Assembly (NCBI RefSeq): GCF_026262505.1
Contig: NC_067206.1
Location: 434,001 to 498,000 of the forward strand
Length of the DNA stretch: 64,000 bases
Origin: Trichomonas vaginalis G3
Taxonomy: Eukaryota > Parabasalia > Trichomonadida > Trichomonadidae
Reading direction: 5' to 3'
In this document: positions 1-9,607 of the stretch, piece by piece
Position numbering within the stretch: the stretch's first letter is position 1
How the letters are laid out: each line of letters opens with the position of its first letter
The notes under the pieces: generated by a model
What the model was told of the DNA's origin: nothing
The model's database searches: none
What the model saw: only the letters and a program-made list of their open reading frames with translations
Translations under genes and position numbers: made by a program

Positions 1-822
1 GCTTGCAGTGTGTACATTTTGCCATGTTTGCCTAAAACTTCATAATATTCTCTTGTATACTTTCTTCTATTTTTACGAACACGAATGTGAGTACCTGTCG
101 AGTTCCCATTGTTGTCATAGTCAATAGTATTTTCATATGGGTCGCGTTTAGGTATTTCTGTTTTTACTTTGTCACCTTTCTGAAGTTTGAAGCCCGGCAT
201 TCTTTCTTGTTTGTCTCTTTTGACTAAATTATTAAATATATAGTCTTTCTCTAAGTCAGGGTTGTTTTTCATTTCTTCGGGGAGTGGTTTCCCAAACCTT
301 TTTGTTTACGGTTATTGTAAATATTTAAAACTTGTCTCATCTTTGCCTGGGAGAAGTATCTATACTTGTCGTCATATGACATTTCATTTGCTTCACCACC
401 TTGTGGTTGGTTTAAGTCTCTTAACATTTTTATACAACCGTCAATGACACCAAGAGCAGAATGGTTTTGGTCGACAATGAAATATTGGTTTACATTTTTG
501 AACGCAGATAGTTTTTAATATCATCTGATTTGAAAGAACTTTCACAGTCAGATGTCAGTTTTGTTGGATGGTATTTGTCAACGAATATTGTCAAAGCTGC
601 TAAGATATCTAAAATAGCTTTGGACTGTAATGGTATGGCTTCACAGTATCTTGTGTTTTGACCAACAAATATTAACCAGTATGGTGGTCCATCTTCTCTA
701 TACCTCGGAATGTTTTCCAAGATATCCATAAACCAAGCATTTGGTGTTGAACTAAAGATTTTTATCATGAGTGCTTTCTTTGTCGCTTTAGAAACATAGG
801 GGTCCTTGTTCGGATTCGTCAT
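1..822 (-). pseudogene. Polinton integrase remains (rve family), partial
   Basis: Read on the minus strand, this region encodes an integrase-core-like stretch, including TKLTSDCESSF around a catalytic Asp. A basic C-terminal part follows, with a PGFKLQKGDKV chromo/SH3-like segment, typical of Polinton integrases. The gene continues past the left edge of the window. In Polintons this enzyme inserts the element into the host chromosome and usually lies close to one terminal repeat, which fits a left end just outside the window. It is treated as a fossil. Confidence 0.75.
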
Positions 823-839
823 TTTTGACCCTATAAGAA

Positions 840-1199
840 ATGGGTTTATTTGGCGCATTAGCAGGAGTTGCATCCAGATTTTTGCCCGCAGTGGGAACAA
901 TAGCCAGAGGTGTATTTGGAGTTGGAAGGAAGATTTTGAGTACATTAGGTATACTTAAAGAGAAAGCACAACCTATTATACAAACTGTACAGAAAGGTTG
1001 GGATGTAGCACGAGATGCAACAAATCTTATTCCAAATCCTGAAACAAGAGGAAAAGTTCAAGGATGGATGGACAATGTAGGAAGACAAGCAGGAAACTAT
1101 TATAACAAGCAAATGACTACTATAACCAAGCAGGACACTATATGGACCAAGGTGAAAGATTCTTTAACAGAGGATATAACCATGCACAACAATGGGTAA
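840..1199 (+). CDS. small Gly/Ala-rich hydrophobic Polinton protein
   Basis: The reading frame encodes 119 residues. The N-terminal part (about residues 1-40) is hydrophobic and glycine-rich, beginning MGLFGALAGVASRFLPAVG. The rest is polar. It starts 18 bp from the divergent integrase start, so the two share a short promoter region. The composition recalls small virion or membrane-active proteins of adenovirus-like elements, but I see no motif that fixes a function. It belongs to the Polinton by position. Confidence 0.55.
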   Translation: MGLFGALAGVASRFLPAVGTIARGVFGVGRKILSTLGILKEKAQPIIQTVQKGWDVARDATNLIPNPETRGKVQGWMDNVGRQAGNYYNKQMTTITKQDTIWTKVKDSLTEDITMHNNG

Positions 1200-1240
1200 G
1201 CAATAACCAACCGCAACCACCTCAAACGTGGGGAATGTAA

Positions 1241-1446
1241 AGTTTTTTATTGAGATGAAATGAACAATGCAGCATTGAGACAAATGAGTTCAAGATGGAT
1301 TTGTCGGCTTCCAGCATTTAAAACCGATACCATATAGTCAGGCTCAGCATGTGAAAGTGAATGATATTATTAAAGGAACCATCCACCTCCACAACAACAA
1401 CCAGTTGAAAACAAACCAAACTAAAATTTTTTACTGAGATGAAATG
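1241..1446 (+). promoter_or_regulatory. repeated Polinton promoter-like leader
   Basis: The sequence TTTTTTATTGAGATGAAATG ends at 1262, and TTTTTTACTGAGATGAAATG ends at 1446. Each places its ATG directly after an identical GAGATGAA block. Other plus-strand Polinton genes (4250, 4861) also follow T-rich tracts. The host TCACTTTTT initiator is not seen here. This suggests, by inference, that the Polinton genes use a promoter type of their own. Confidence 0.45.
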
Positions 1447-2027
1447 ACCGAAGAAGTTGAAACGGTAGATTTGACACCACAAACAAAAAGTTCAGAACCA
1501 TTGTCAAAACCTGTCAAAGAACTTACAGATGAAGAGAAAAATTCAATAATAGAAAGTGCCAGGTCTGGAAATACAAACCCTAACTATAAAGTCACTTTTC
1601 ATAGATATGGAACGGCTAGTATCTCAAAAAAGAAACAGACTCTCACAAATAAATATTGAAGTCTGAAGGAGCTTTCGAGACAACAGATGGAAAAGTTTAC
1701 TTCACTGACCAACAGTTCATTATAAAACATCTCATTGACTTAGAGTCGAAATATTCTAAACTTTACAACAAACACAAAAAGTTGAAAGGAAAACAAAAAC
1801 AAATGGCATATGATATTTATGAAGATGTTGACGACACAACTGTTCCTGCAAGTGAAGTAAAGTCAGAGGAACCGAAAAGTGACGAAAAACCGATAGAAGA
1901 AGAAAAACCAAAAACTGAAGATAAACCAAAACCAAAGTTTAGTTTCCAAACTAAACCAAGTCAACCTTCATTAGCTGGTATGGGTTGGCGTCAAAGACTT
2001 ATGGCAGCAGGCGGTTATGTAAAGTAA
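1260..2027 (+). pseudogene. remains of small acidic Polinton genes
   Basis: This stretch holds hydrophilic, Glu/Lys/Pro-rich coding remains. The last part has a KSEEPKSDEKPIEEEKPK-like low-complexity run and ends MGWRQRLMAAGGYVK. Two starts, at 1260 and 1444, follow almost the same 20-bp AT-rich leader, which looks like the element's own promoter. I recognise no family. The region is described only as part of the Polinton fossil. Confidence 0.45.
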
Positions 2028-2054
2028 AGAAAAAATATTTTTTATTTTTATAAA

Positions 2055-4207
2055 ATGCCCCCATATAGAATGGACAGAAAGTCTGCTAGAATAAAAGCAG
2101 AGTTACAAAGAATGGTTGGAGAGTTTCGAAGAATTTTAAATATAGGAAGGGAAGACCCATAAAAGTCTATGACAAATTGTCTGGTCTTCGCTACGAAATG
2201 GATTTGGAAACAGCACGTGCAAATTATCCAAACAGACTAGAGAGGTTAGAAGAAGAACGTCTTATGGACATGCCTTTCGATGTTAGTGAACCTCAAGTTG
2301 AAGGACACGACGGCTTTGCCAGATTCTACTGGAAACATGACGAACAATTGCATCCTTTGAGAAGGAAAAAAAGGAAAAGGTGAAGACGCACATGCTCCCA
2401 TGGAAAGAACAAGATATGCATATGAAAAGTATCGTGAAGTTAGAAGTCAAATTACATCTGGCCGAACCTTTACAGTAAACTTTGACGAAGGAAAGAACAA
2501 AGAAGGCTTCATGGGAGTACTTGCTGCAATTCAAGACGGAAATAAGAAAGGACACAATCTCAGATGACCATAACAGATTTGGATGGTCACATTTACTATG
2601 CACATGGCAATGAACAAACAGCCGCAAAACTTCTTGACGCTTTCAAGACTACAAAGAGAGAACAAATGGTTGACTCCGACTCAGACATTTTGAATGCAAT
2701 TGAAGGAATTGCAAGTGTCAAGTTCGAATGGTACCAACCTAACCCTCAAGCAGTCAGATAACATGCTGGATATTTCCCCTTCATAAATAAGTCTGACATT
2801 GACTTGACAAGGTATGGAATTTACAATTCAATTGAAACAATTGTCAATGAACCTTGTATTCTCACATGTCTCAGGAACTCTGGTCTTGTTACAGATGAGA
2901 AGATGAAGTATCTTGAGTCATGTGTGAAGACAAGGTACATTCTCAGAGGTCAATTGGCAAAAATTGCACCGTTGGCAAATGTCAATATCCGAGTCAACAT
3001 ACCTACAGCTAAAGGTTCTTCACATGACGACTATGTTGTTGACAAAGACTTACCATGGTTAAAGATTGTAATTGTCCACAATCACTTCATGTTGAACGAA
3101 AGTCTTACAAACCCATTCTTTGGTAAAAGTAAGTGCAACATTGTCAGAGCTGTAAACATTCTTTTCGAGAAAGGTTTGTTGGAACCAATTCCAGATGACA
3201 AGCTGACAGAAACTTTTGTACCAAAAGACGAAACAAACTTTTCATTGTTAGCAAGACCAAAAGTTGTTCCAGACAAAGTTCTAGTACAAAAGAAGTACAC
3301 AGTTCCACAAGGGGTTGGTATGTTCGGATACCAACCTGAACCAGAAGAACTTCCAATGAGGTTGCAAGAACTTCAAGATGCTATAAACAAACTTCCATTG
3401 AGACATCCAATTGACGTCAAATTGTATTGGAGAGCATCTGAGTTAGGTCAGAAGGTTTTATATGAAACAGGTTGCTTCGACGATGTTTATGAGATAACAG
3501 GAGAAGTTTCTCAGAAGATAAGAGACTCACTTGAATTTCCACAAACTGGACCAATTGGTTGCGGCAAGTTCGACTCAGATGAAAAGATATACTATGTCGA
3601 CCTTAACGCTGCATACATGAGGTTTGTCCAATATATTCCGACTGGAATTCCAAACGAAGATGGTGAGTTCCCGGGAAGGAACTATACAGTTGGAAAAGTC
3701 ATACAACAACTGTATGATATTAGGAAAGCTTCAAACCCCAAACTTGGAATGACACTCAAATTGCTTATGAATTCGACATGGGGATATTCCATTAAGAAAC
3801 CTCAAGAGATGAAGAGTAAACATTATGAGAAGGTCGACAACTTTGTTGAAAGGTTTTCTCCTTTTGTTTTGAAGTACGAATTCACTCAAGGTCAAAGTGG
3901 CTTAGTAACCACATTAAAACCTATTGTCGAACATTGGTCTTACCCTCAGTTCGCAAAGGCAGTCCTTGACAACTACAACAAATTCTTCTCCGAAGTCAAA
4001 TCCAAAGTGAAGGTTTACTATGAGAACATTGACGCACTCATGACGAACGAAGAAGGATACAACAAACTCATTGAAATGGGAATGGTCGGTGAAAAGATGG
4101 GCTGTTTTAAGCTAGATAAGGTATTTTCCGAAGTTCATGTCCTCTCCAAGCGTAAGTACTGGGGTGTTAAAGAAGATGGTGAAATAGTTAAACATTGCAT
4201 GAAGTAA
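2055..4207 (+). pseudogene. Polinton family B DNA polymerase (protein-primed) remains
   Basis: The part from about 2.8 kb to 4.2 kb carries PolB palm motifs. DLNAAYMRF resembles motif A, KLLMNSTWGY is the motif B (KxxxNSxYG) block, and YYENIDAL resembles motif C (YxDTD). The reading from about 2.05 to 2.8 kb is consistent with the N-terminal region, though its assignment is tentative. Protein-primed PolB replicates Polinton DNA from its termini. The gene is broken and is recorded as a fossil. Confidence 0.8.
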
Positions 4208-4249
4208 AAACGTTTTTCAAAAAAAGTGACATTTTTTATTTTATTTGAA

Positions 4250-4558
4250 ATGTACGCTGAGTTTGTTGGAGAAGACCGTTGGGAAACTTGTTTGTTAGAT
4301 GAGAAATATGAAATTCACTGTTGTGAGTCATTTGAAGTCAGAAACAAAAAGACAAAAAGAGTTTTAAGCGAATGGGAGCGAAATGACGGATATGCTATTA
4401 TGAAGATGGGTGGAAAACACTATCTTAAACATGTTGTCATTGCAACTCATTTTATACTGAATCCTAACAATTTACCTTTTGTAGACCATATAAACCATAT
4501 AAGAAACGACAATAGACTTGAAAACTTACGTTGGGTCACTCGTTCTGAAAAACAATAA
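4250..4558 (+). CDS. NUMOD4-HNH endonuclease
   Basis: The 102-residue frame starts at the ATG after a T-rich leader. The N-terminal half resembles a NUMOD4-type segment (YEIHCCESFEVRNKKTKRVL). The C-terminal half has an HNH core: KHVVIATHFI, then FVDHINHIRNDNRLENLRWV, with the DH/N pattern expected for metal binding. Such proteins are usually homing endonucleases that nick DNA and promote spread of their own gene. It sits between the polymerase remains and unassigned genes, so it is probably a passenger of the Polinton. Confidence 0.8.
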   Translation: MYAEFVGEDRWETCLLDEKYEIHCCESFEVRNKKTKRVLSEWERNDGYAIMKMGGKHYLKHVVIATHFILNPNNLPFVDHINHIRNDNRLENLRWVTRSEKQ

Positions 4559-4559
4559 G

Positions 4560-4835
4560 AACAAAGGCAAATTTGGAGATATTGTATTCGAATTTGTCGA
4601 CGAACTAGAAGATGAAACAATTGAAATTACAGACTATGGCAAGCATACGTTTGAGTTTTACTACTATAGCGAAGAACAAGACTCTTTCTACTTTTATACC
4701 GGCGTAAACTATAGGAAATTACAAGTATATTTTACTAAGGCAGGCTATGCTTATGTAAACACTAGAGATACAGATGGAAAATACGTTCAAATACTTTTTA
4801 ACAAATTCAAGAAGCTATATGGCATACCATTTTAA
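4560..4835 (+). pseudogene. remains of a Tyr/Phe-rich protein next to the HNH gene
   Basis: The region encodes an aromatic-rich segment with FEFYYYSEEQDSFYFYTG and LQVYFTKAGYAYVNTRDTDG. It immediately follows the HNH gene. It may be the trailing domain that accompanies HNH proteins in some large DNA viruses or another small passenger gene; I cannot decide. It is part of the Polinton fossil. Confidence 0.35.
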
Positions 4836-4860
4836 AACAATATATTTTTACATATATTAA

Positions 4861-5721
4861 ATGCTTCAGGTTGAAAAACAAAGAACAAAAGTAGCAGATA
4901 CAAAACCGTTAGACTATATCTTTACAAATGCTGGTAGGACTATTTCAGATGAAGAAATTTCATCCCGAGCATACAGGTTTGACTATCCAATTCGTTGGCT
5001 TCAAAGTCCTTCAGATGCAAAGGCAATAGGATTTAGAAGAGTTTTGTTTTCAAATAGAACTAACGCATTTATGTTCGCAGTATATTTTCATGGGCAGTAT
5101 GAAGGTCCTGATGGTCTAATAGACAAATTTGACGAAATGAGAATCTTTACAGTTCGTTCAGACGAAAGTCTTGAGAAAACTCTAGATGACTTTCAAACTC
5201 AAATGAACAAATATTATTGGGAATTTCAAGAAAAATACGACTCTTTACTAAATGGAACATACTATCTGAAACTAGAATATGACAAGATGAACTCCACCGT
5301 TTCATTTCAAAAGATTGAAATTAACCCTCCAAGAGATACAGAGTTTTTATTTTGGGAAGTAGACAAACGTTCTTGGGCACAATTTCTTCGGTTACTAAAC
5401 CAGAACGAACCATTACCACCAGATGGTCCATTTAAATTTATACTTCCACCAGCAGATTTGATGGTTTATAGAAACGTGTTTGACCCTCAAAATGTTATGT
5501 GTCATGCAAGTTTCAGTTCAAGCAACAATAGTTTTCTATGTATTGGTAAGGACCTTTATGACTTTGCTTCTAAATTCTACGAACCACCTAGTAACAGTTT
5601 CTCTGACTTTCAAGTTTGGTTCACAACAAATGGTGTGCAACATATTATTCCATTGTACTATGACTTTTATCTCGAATTGTCTTTCATATATAACTACGGA
5701 AAAGTGCTGAAAAAGTATTGA
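4861..5721 (+). CDS. unassigned 286-aa Polinton protein
   Basis: One uninterrupted frame of 286 residues starts at an ATG after an AT-rich leader. The product is globular-looking and rich in aromatic residues, with no signal peptide or membrane span. It lies after the polymerase and HNH genes on the same strand. A structural role is possible by position, but I recognise no motif. Confidence 0.6.
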   Translation: MLQVEKQRTKVADTKPLDYIFTNAGRTISDEEISSRAYRFDYPIRWLQSPSDAKAIGFRRVLFSNRTNAFMFAVYFHGQYEGPDGLIDKFDEMRIFTVRSDESLEKTLDDFQTQMNKYYWEFQEKYDSLLNGTYYLKLEYDKMNSTVSFQKIEINPPRDTEFLFWEVDKRSWAQFLRLLNQNEPLPPDGPFKFILPPADLMVYRNVFDPQNVMCHASFSSSNNSFLCIGKDLYDFASKFYEPPSNSFSDFQVWFTTNGVQHIIPLYYDFYLELSFIYNYGKVLKKY

Positions 5722-5834
5722 ATGTGAAGATATTAGAAAATAACATTTTTTCTAACATCGTAGAAAACTCATGAAAACAATTTATTTTTGACACTTTCAC
5801 AAAAAACATAAAAAAGTGAGTTAAACGTTAAGGT

Positions 5835-6209
5835 TTACTGAATTGGTTGGATGTCGCCTTCTGAGGTTATGTAGAACGGCTGACCCGAGAAGTGAAGGAG
5901 AGACTGAATTGCCAATTTCATATGGGGTAGGGGGTTCACCTTGTTTGGTATTTTTATCCAAGGACGTTTGTTTAGGAACTTAACAAGAGCTTCTCTTTTG
6001 GCGTCCTTTATGCCATCGTAGGCTGTCCCATCTGGTATTTGAATTGGAATTCCAGTCGAAGTCTCGAGCTGAAGTGTAGACCTTCCAGAAATAGTGGTGA
6101 ACTTGACCTTGGGCTTCATTACCTTGCGCAAGTAGTCTTTTACGCAGTCGTTAAGTTCAATGAGGTAAATTGCCTCGTCAAGTCTTTCTTGCATTCCAAG
6201 TTCTTCCAT
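5835..6209 (-). CDS. unassigned small Polinton protein
   Basis: The frame reads about 124 residues from the ATG at 6209 (alternative ATG at 6194) to a stop at 5835. It contains LRKVMKPKVKFTTISG and FLNKRPWIKIPNKVNPLPH. A longer frame extends upstream through the minisatellite, but that part is repeat-derived, so the start is placed after it. It is divergent from the Pro/Gln-rich gene at 6413. No family is recognised. Confidence 0.5.
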   Translation of the reverse strand: MEELGMQERLDEAIYLIELNDCVKDYLRKVMKPKVKFTTISGRSTLQLETSTGIPIQIPDGTAYDGIKDAKREALVKFLNKRPWIKIPNKVNPLPHMKLAIQSLLHFSGQPFYITSEGDIQPIQ

Positions 6210-6404
6210 CCGACAGGAAAATATTTTCCCGACAAAGGGAAAAATTTTTCCCGACAACAGGAAGAACTCTTCCAGTTGTCCGTCCGTAAACCATTCAAAT
6301 TTTCGAAAATTGAGAACTTTTTGGTCGAACTTCAGAAAAAGTTCTTCCTTCCGACAGAAAAAGTTCTTCCTTCCGACAGGAAAAATTTTTCCTTCCGACA
6401 GGAC
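6208..6404. repeat. CCGACAGG minisatellite with self-complementary AAAAATTTTT cores
   Basis: A unit of about 21-25 bp containing TTCCGACAGGAAAAATTTTT recurs in tandem (three good units at 6345-6404). Degenerate or inverted versions lie at 6208-6260, including GGGAAAAATTTTTCCC. Several units are perfect short palindromes. The repeat occupies the region between two divergent Polinton genes, where a bidirectional promoter would be expected. Confidence 0.75.
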
Positions 6405-6412
6405 ACAAACGG

Positions 6413-6775
6413 ATGACTGACGTTCCTCTTCCTGAATGCCTTCCAAAGCCAGAAGAACCGAAAGCTGCAGAACCACAACAGTCTCCTCAGCAACCTCAGT
6501 TCCAGCAAGTACCTCCGAATTACTACCAATTTCCACCTCAAGGTTACTACCCACCACAAGGCTTCCCGAACTACCCTCCTCAGCCTATGTCTTACTTCTC
6601 CAACCCTTGGTTGTTCCAGCAAGCTCCACCCCAGCAATTCCAATTCCAATCTCAATCGAAGAGAGACCAAGACTTCGAGGAAGGTCTGAACCGCTTACGC
6701 AAAGAGTATGCTACAGCTCCAATTGAGAGAAAGTTGTTCCCGGACCAAAAAATAATGTTTAGGGTAGATGGTTAG
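6413..6775 (+). CDS. Pro/Gln-rich Polinton protein
   Basis: The frame of 120 residues starts at the ATG just after the minisatellite. Residues 10-80 are rich in Pro, Gln, Tyr and Phe (QQSPQQPQFQQVPPNYYQ and similar). A charged tail follows (RDQDFEEGLNRLRKEYA). Its 3' end runs into the repeat that bounds the KilA-N cassette, so its natural end is uncertain. Low complexity prevents a family call; a virion or scaffolding role is possible. Confidence 0.5.
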   Translation: MTDVPLPECLPKPEEPKAAEPQQSPQQPQFQQVPPNYYQFPPQGYYPPQGFPNYPPQPMSYFSNPWLFQQAPPQQFQFQSQSKRDQDFEEGLNRLRKEYATAPIERKLFPDQKIMFRVDG

Positions 6776-6895
6776 ATCTAACCTCATTTCTAACCCGATT
6801 TCTACCCTCTTGAATTTTCATGAATTTCCTTAAGACAGAAAAAATAAAGTTAGTTTTATTTTTATTTATTTTTTTTATTTTGTATGTAAGAACAG
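6755..6895 (+). repeat. cassette repeat, direct copy 1
   Basis: The copy begins TTTAGGGTAGATGG, runs through TCTAACC motifs and TGAATTTTCATGAATTTCC, and ends in a long T/A-rich tract before the KilA-N gene. It is nearly the same as the copy at 7313. Confidence 0.75.
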
Positions 6896-6897
6896 TA

Positions 6898-7318
6898 ATG
6901 TCAGTCGAAGCAAAAACGTTCACGAACAAATCTAATGGCGAAACATTCACAAAAGGCACTTATAACGGTATTGAAGTCTTACGTAGAGACAAGGATGGTT
7001 ACATTAATGCAACAAAGATGTGTCAGCAGTTTAGGAAAGACTTTAGAAAGTTGTTGGAAAATAAGTCCTGGGAAGAGTATTATAAGGCATTTTGTGAAGA
7101 ATATAGCAACCGCCGGAATTCGGACTGTTGTTTTATACAAATTCATGCAGGAAATTCTTGAGTTTTGGTTGAAAGAATACGGTGGAGCCAAAAGTGGCTC
7201 GACCTCAAAACAAGCATTTTATGAGCTTACAAAGGGTGTCATGAATGAATTCAAAGGTATTTATATACATCCTGACCTTGTTCATTTTGTTGCTGAATTC
7301 AGCAAAAATAATGTTTAG
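6898..7318 (+). pseudogene. KilA-N domain protein remains
   Basis: Coding remains from the ATG at 6898 contain GTYNGIEVLRRDKDGYINA followed by TKMCQQF, the signature of the KilA-N/MSV199 DNA-binding domain. This domain is common in large DNA viruses and phages and also known in Trichomonas. The C-terminal part includes FWLKEYGGAKSG. A frame open further upstream would add a hydrophobic leader (MNFLKTEKIKLVLFLFIF), but this is also the repeat shared with the next gene. It is treated as part of the fossil. Confidence 0.7.
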
Positions 7319-7446
7319 GGTAGATGGTTAGATCTAACCCGATATCTACCCTCATGTCTACCCTCATGAATTTTCATGAATTTCCTTAAGATAGAAAAAA
7401 TAAAACTAACTTTATTTTTATTTATTTTTTTATTTTGTATAAAAGA
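7313..7446 (+). repeat. cassette repeat, direct copy 2
   Basis: This is the second direct copy, ending just before the ATG at 7448. It therefore supplies the same leader to a different gene. The copies differ by scattered substitutions and a short extra ACCCTCATG segment. Confidence 0.75.
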
Positions 7447-7447
7447 T

Positions 7448-7765
7448 ATGATTTCAACAATCGGCACAACAACAATTCAAACAACAACAGCACCAAACTC
7501 GTTAGTCATGAATCCAACATCTATGTTAGTAGAGATGAAAAACTTCATTCCTTCTTCATATAGTTTTGGAACAGAAATACAAAAAATTAAGCAGGAACTT
7601 TTAACAAGTAATTTAGACTGTACCGCACAGGATGAAGAAAATGAAGAATATCTTTATGACATGCAGGACATTATTGACCATTTACCCAAATTGCCTGAAA
7701 TCCAACAACAAAAGCTCACTATTCCTGAATTCGATGAAATAGAAGTGAAACAATTGACTCAGTAG
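7448..7765 (+). CDS. unassigned small protein in the KilA-N cassette
   Basis: The frame begins at the ATG at 7448 (MISTIGTTTIQTT) and runs about 105 residues. An in-frame upstream ATG at 7376 would add the leader MNFLKIEKIKLTLFLFIF, shared with the neighbouring gene. The body is Thr-rich, then acidic (DEENEEYLYDMQDIIDHLP). No family is recognised. Confidence 0.45.
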   Translation: MISTIGTTTIQTTTAPNSLVMNPTSMLVEMKNFIPSSYSFGTEIQKIKQELLTSNLDCTAQDEENEEYLYDMQDIIDHLPKLPEIQQQKLTIPEFDEIEVKQLTQ

Positions 7766-7830
7766 AAATAAAGAAGTTCATACGAAAAGGTAAATTATGA
7801 GTTTCTAGATATCATTGCAACCATAAAGTT

Positions 7831-8388
7831 ATGGACAAAGATTGCGACATGGTATATAAGAACATCTCTGACATATATAAATCTGGGGAGTTTAAGACAT
7901 ACGACAACTTTGTTTCATTAGTTGCAAAATGTGTATGGCAGATAAGAGATAAAGATAGAAGAGGTAAGGTATGGAATGAACAGATAAAACCAACTGCTTC
8001 AGATTTAAAGAAAACCATTGACGCCTTAGTTGTTTTAGCAGGTAAGGTTTCAGAATATAACGCAAAAATGAATCCGCAATGTTCTAAATGTAAAGCAGCA
8101 ATGAGGAAATATAACTACTCCGTCAAAGAGATAGAACGTATGAGAAACGACTATGCTGACTTAAAGAAAGAAGCAGAGAAACCAGCAGAAAATAAAATGG
8201 ACATGTTAGAATTTCTGAATAAAAACTATCCCACAGCTGATGATTTCCTTTTATCTGACGTCAAGAAGAAGTATAAAGAAACTTTCGGTATTGTTAAAAT
8301 TTTTGATATCCTCAGCGAAGAAATAGAAGCTACAAAACTGTTTAGAATCTCACGAATTCATAACGTTTACCATGTGAAACGTTTATAA
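7831..8388 (+). CDS. unassigned protein with CxxC motif, KilA-N cassette
   Basis: One frame of 185 residues starts at the ATG at 7831. It has a CSKCKAAMRKY motif near residue 90, followed by a predicted helix (KEIERMRNDYADLKKEAEK). The C-terminal part (YPTADDFLLSDVKKKYKET) could be a small winged-helix-like fold. It is co-oriented with the two preceding cassette genes. Function is unknown. Confidence 0.5.
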   Translation: MDKDCDMVYKNISDIYKSGEFKTYDNFVSLVAKCVWQIRDKDRRGKVWNEQIKPTASDLKKTIDALVVLAGKVSEYNAKMNPQCSKCKAAMRKYNYSVKEIERMRNDYADLKKEAEKPAENKMDMLEFLNKNYPTADDFLLSDVKKKYKETFGIVKIFDILSEEIEATKLFRISRIHNVYHVKRL

Positions 8389-8395
8389 AATAACT

Positions 8396-8606
8396 GGGGT
8401 AGAAATGAGGTTAGATATCGGTAGATCTAACCATCTACCCTAAAATATATTTTTGGTGTAAATTCAAACTGACTGACGGCACAAAGTGGCTTAACGAAAA
8501 CATTAATATATAAAATTCATGAAAATTCATGAAAAATTCATGAGGGTAGAAATGAGGTTAGAATCGGGTTAGATATACCCATCTACCCTAAAAATATATT
8601 TTTATT
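8396..8606 (-). repeat. two inverted copies of the cassette repeat
   Basis: Two copies on the opposite strand, at about 8396-8455 and 8513-8606, each read CCATCTACCCTAAA towards the right. Between them is a short non-coding spacer with repeated ATGAAAATTC. They close the cassette on the ATPase side. Confidence 0.7.
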
Positions 8607-8632
8607 GAATTCAGCACAAAAATAATGAATTT

Positions 8633-9607
8633 TCAAGCTTGACCATTTACAATTTGAACTTTGTTTGCGTAGATATGAATTCTGAAAGAAGTATGAGGGT
8701 CTTGTATGACTTTGTACTTCTCCCATAGTTCATGTCTGTCAAACTTACCTGCCATGGACTCTTTCATAAGTTCCATGAAATCGTCTTCGGACAATCCGGG
8801 GAAAAGTATTATGTCAGTAAGTATTCTTTTAACATCCTTACTTAAACTCTTTGCTGTCTGTACACAAATGACAACTGAGATGTTAAAGTGTCTGAGCTTC
8901 TTAAGAATTCGACACATATCTTGTTCTCTGTTCTTTAACAAAGGATGAGAGGCGAAATCATCTAAGATAAGAAGACATCTATGAGGGTAAGTCTTCCAAT
9001 CGTAAGATTGCAATTTCTTCGAAATGTATTCTATCTCTTTCTGTTTGTTTCTGAAGTGTTTCTTCTCTAATATTCTCTGCATTTCCTCATTAGGGTCTTT
9101 GAACTTAGAATTTATATACTCATTTATAGCATTATACTTCAAACTCTTCTTTGGTACTTCTTTATCCAATCTAAAACTCAGTATCCTTTATACATACTAA
9201 CTTAGACTTCTTTATAATATCTTTGAACGAATTGACGGTTTGGTCAAATTGACCAGAAGTCGAACAAATAACAACTAACTCATAAATGGGTTCTTCTCAT
9301 CTAGTTCTTGTTGTTGTGCAGCCATTTTAAGATAAGTGAAAGTCTTACCCGACCCAGGTGGTGCAATTAGACCTGTTATACCATTCTGAGCAAATAAGAA
9401 CTTGTCATGTATAGGCTTTATCTGAGCATTTTCTAACTTCCTCTTGTTCTTATTTAAAACATTCTCAAATTTCTTGTCAATGTCAGCAAACTTTTTTTCT
9501 AACATATTTTTAGAAAAATTAAAATTTTTATCTTTTAGAAAATGTCTAGCGATTTCGCTATCTATATTCGAGACAAATTTTTTGACAGCAAAGCATCTGT
9601 CGACCAT
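8633..9607 (-). pseudogene. Polinton packaging ATPase (A32/FtsK-HerA type) remains
   Basis: The Walker A motif reads GLIAPPGSGKTFTYLK and the Walker B motif reads HRCLLILDDFASHPLL. This pairing is typical of the A32-like genome-packaging ATPases of Polintons and large DNA viruses. The start at 9607 overlaps the divergent gene at 9542, so the two share a compact promoter. The copy is broken. Confidence 0.85.

Larger units (their letters stand above)
6752..8606. mobile_element. KilA-N cassette bounded by a GGGTAGATGG repeat
   Basis: A repeat containing TTTAGGGTAGATGG followed by TTAGATCTAACC occurs in direct orientation near 6755 and 7313. It occurs in inverted orientation near 8396 and 8513. 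The outermost copies therefore act as terminal inverted repeats around three small plus-strand genes, including a KilA-N gene. The cassette sits between the Pro/Gln-rich gene and the ATPase gene. It may be a mobile cassette inside the Polinton or a region rearranged through the repeats; I see no transposase in it. Confidence 0.55.

Noticed and set aside
4226-4249. Host initiator before the HNH gene
   Set aside because: AAAAAAAGTGACATT matches the initiator only on the opposite strand and points away from the gene.
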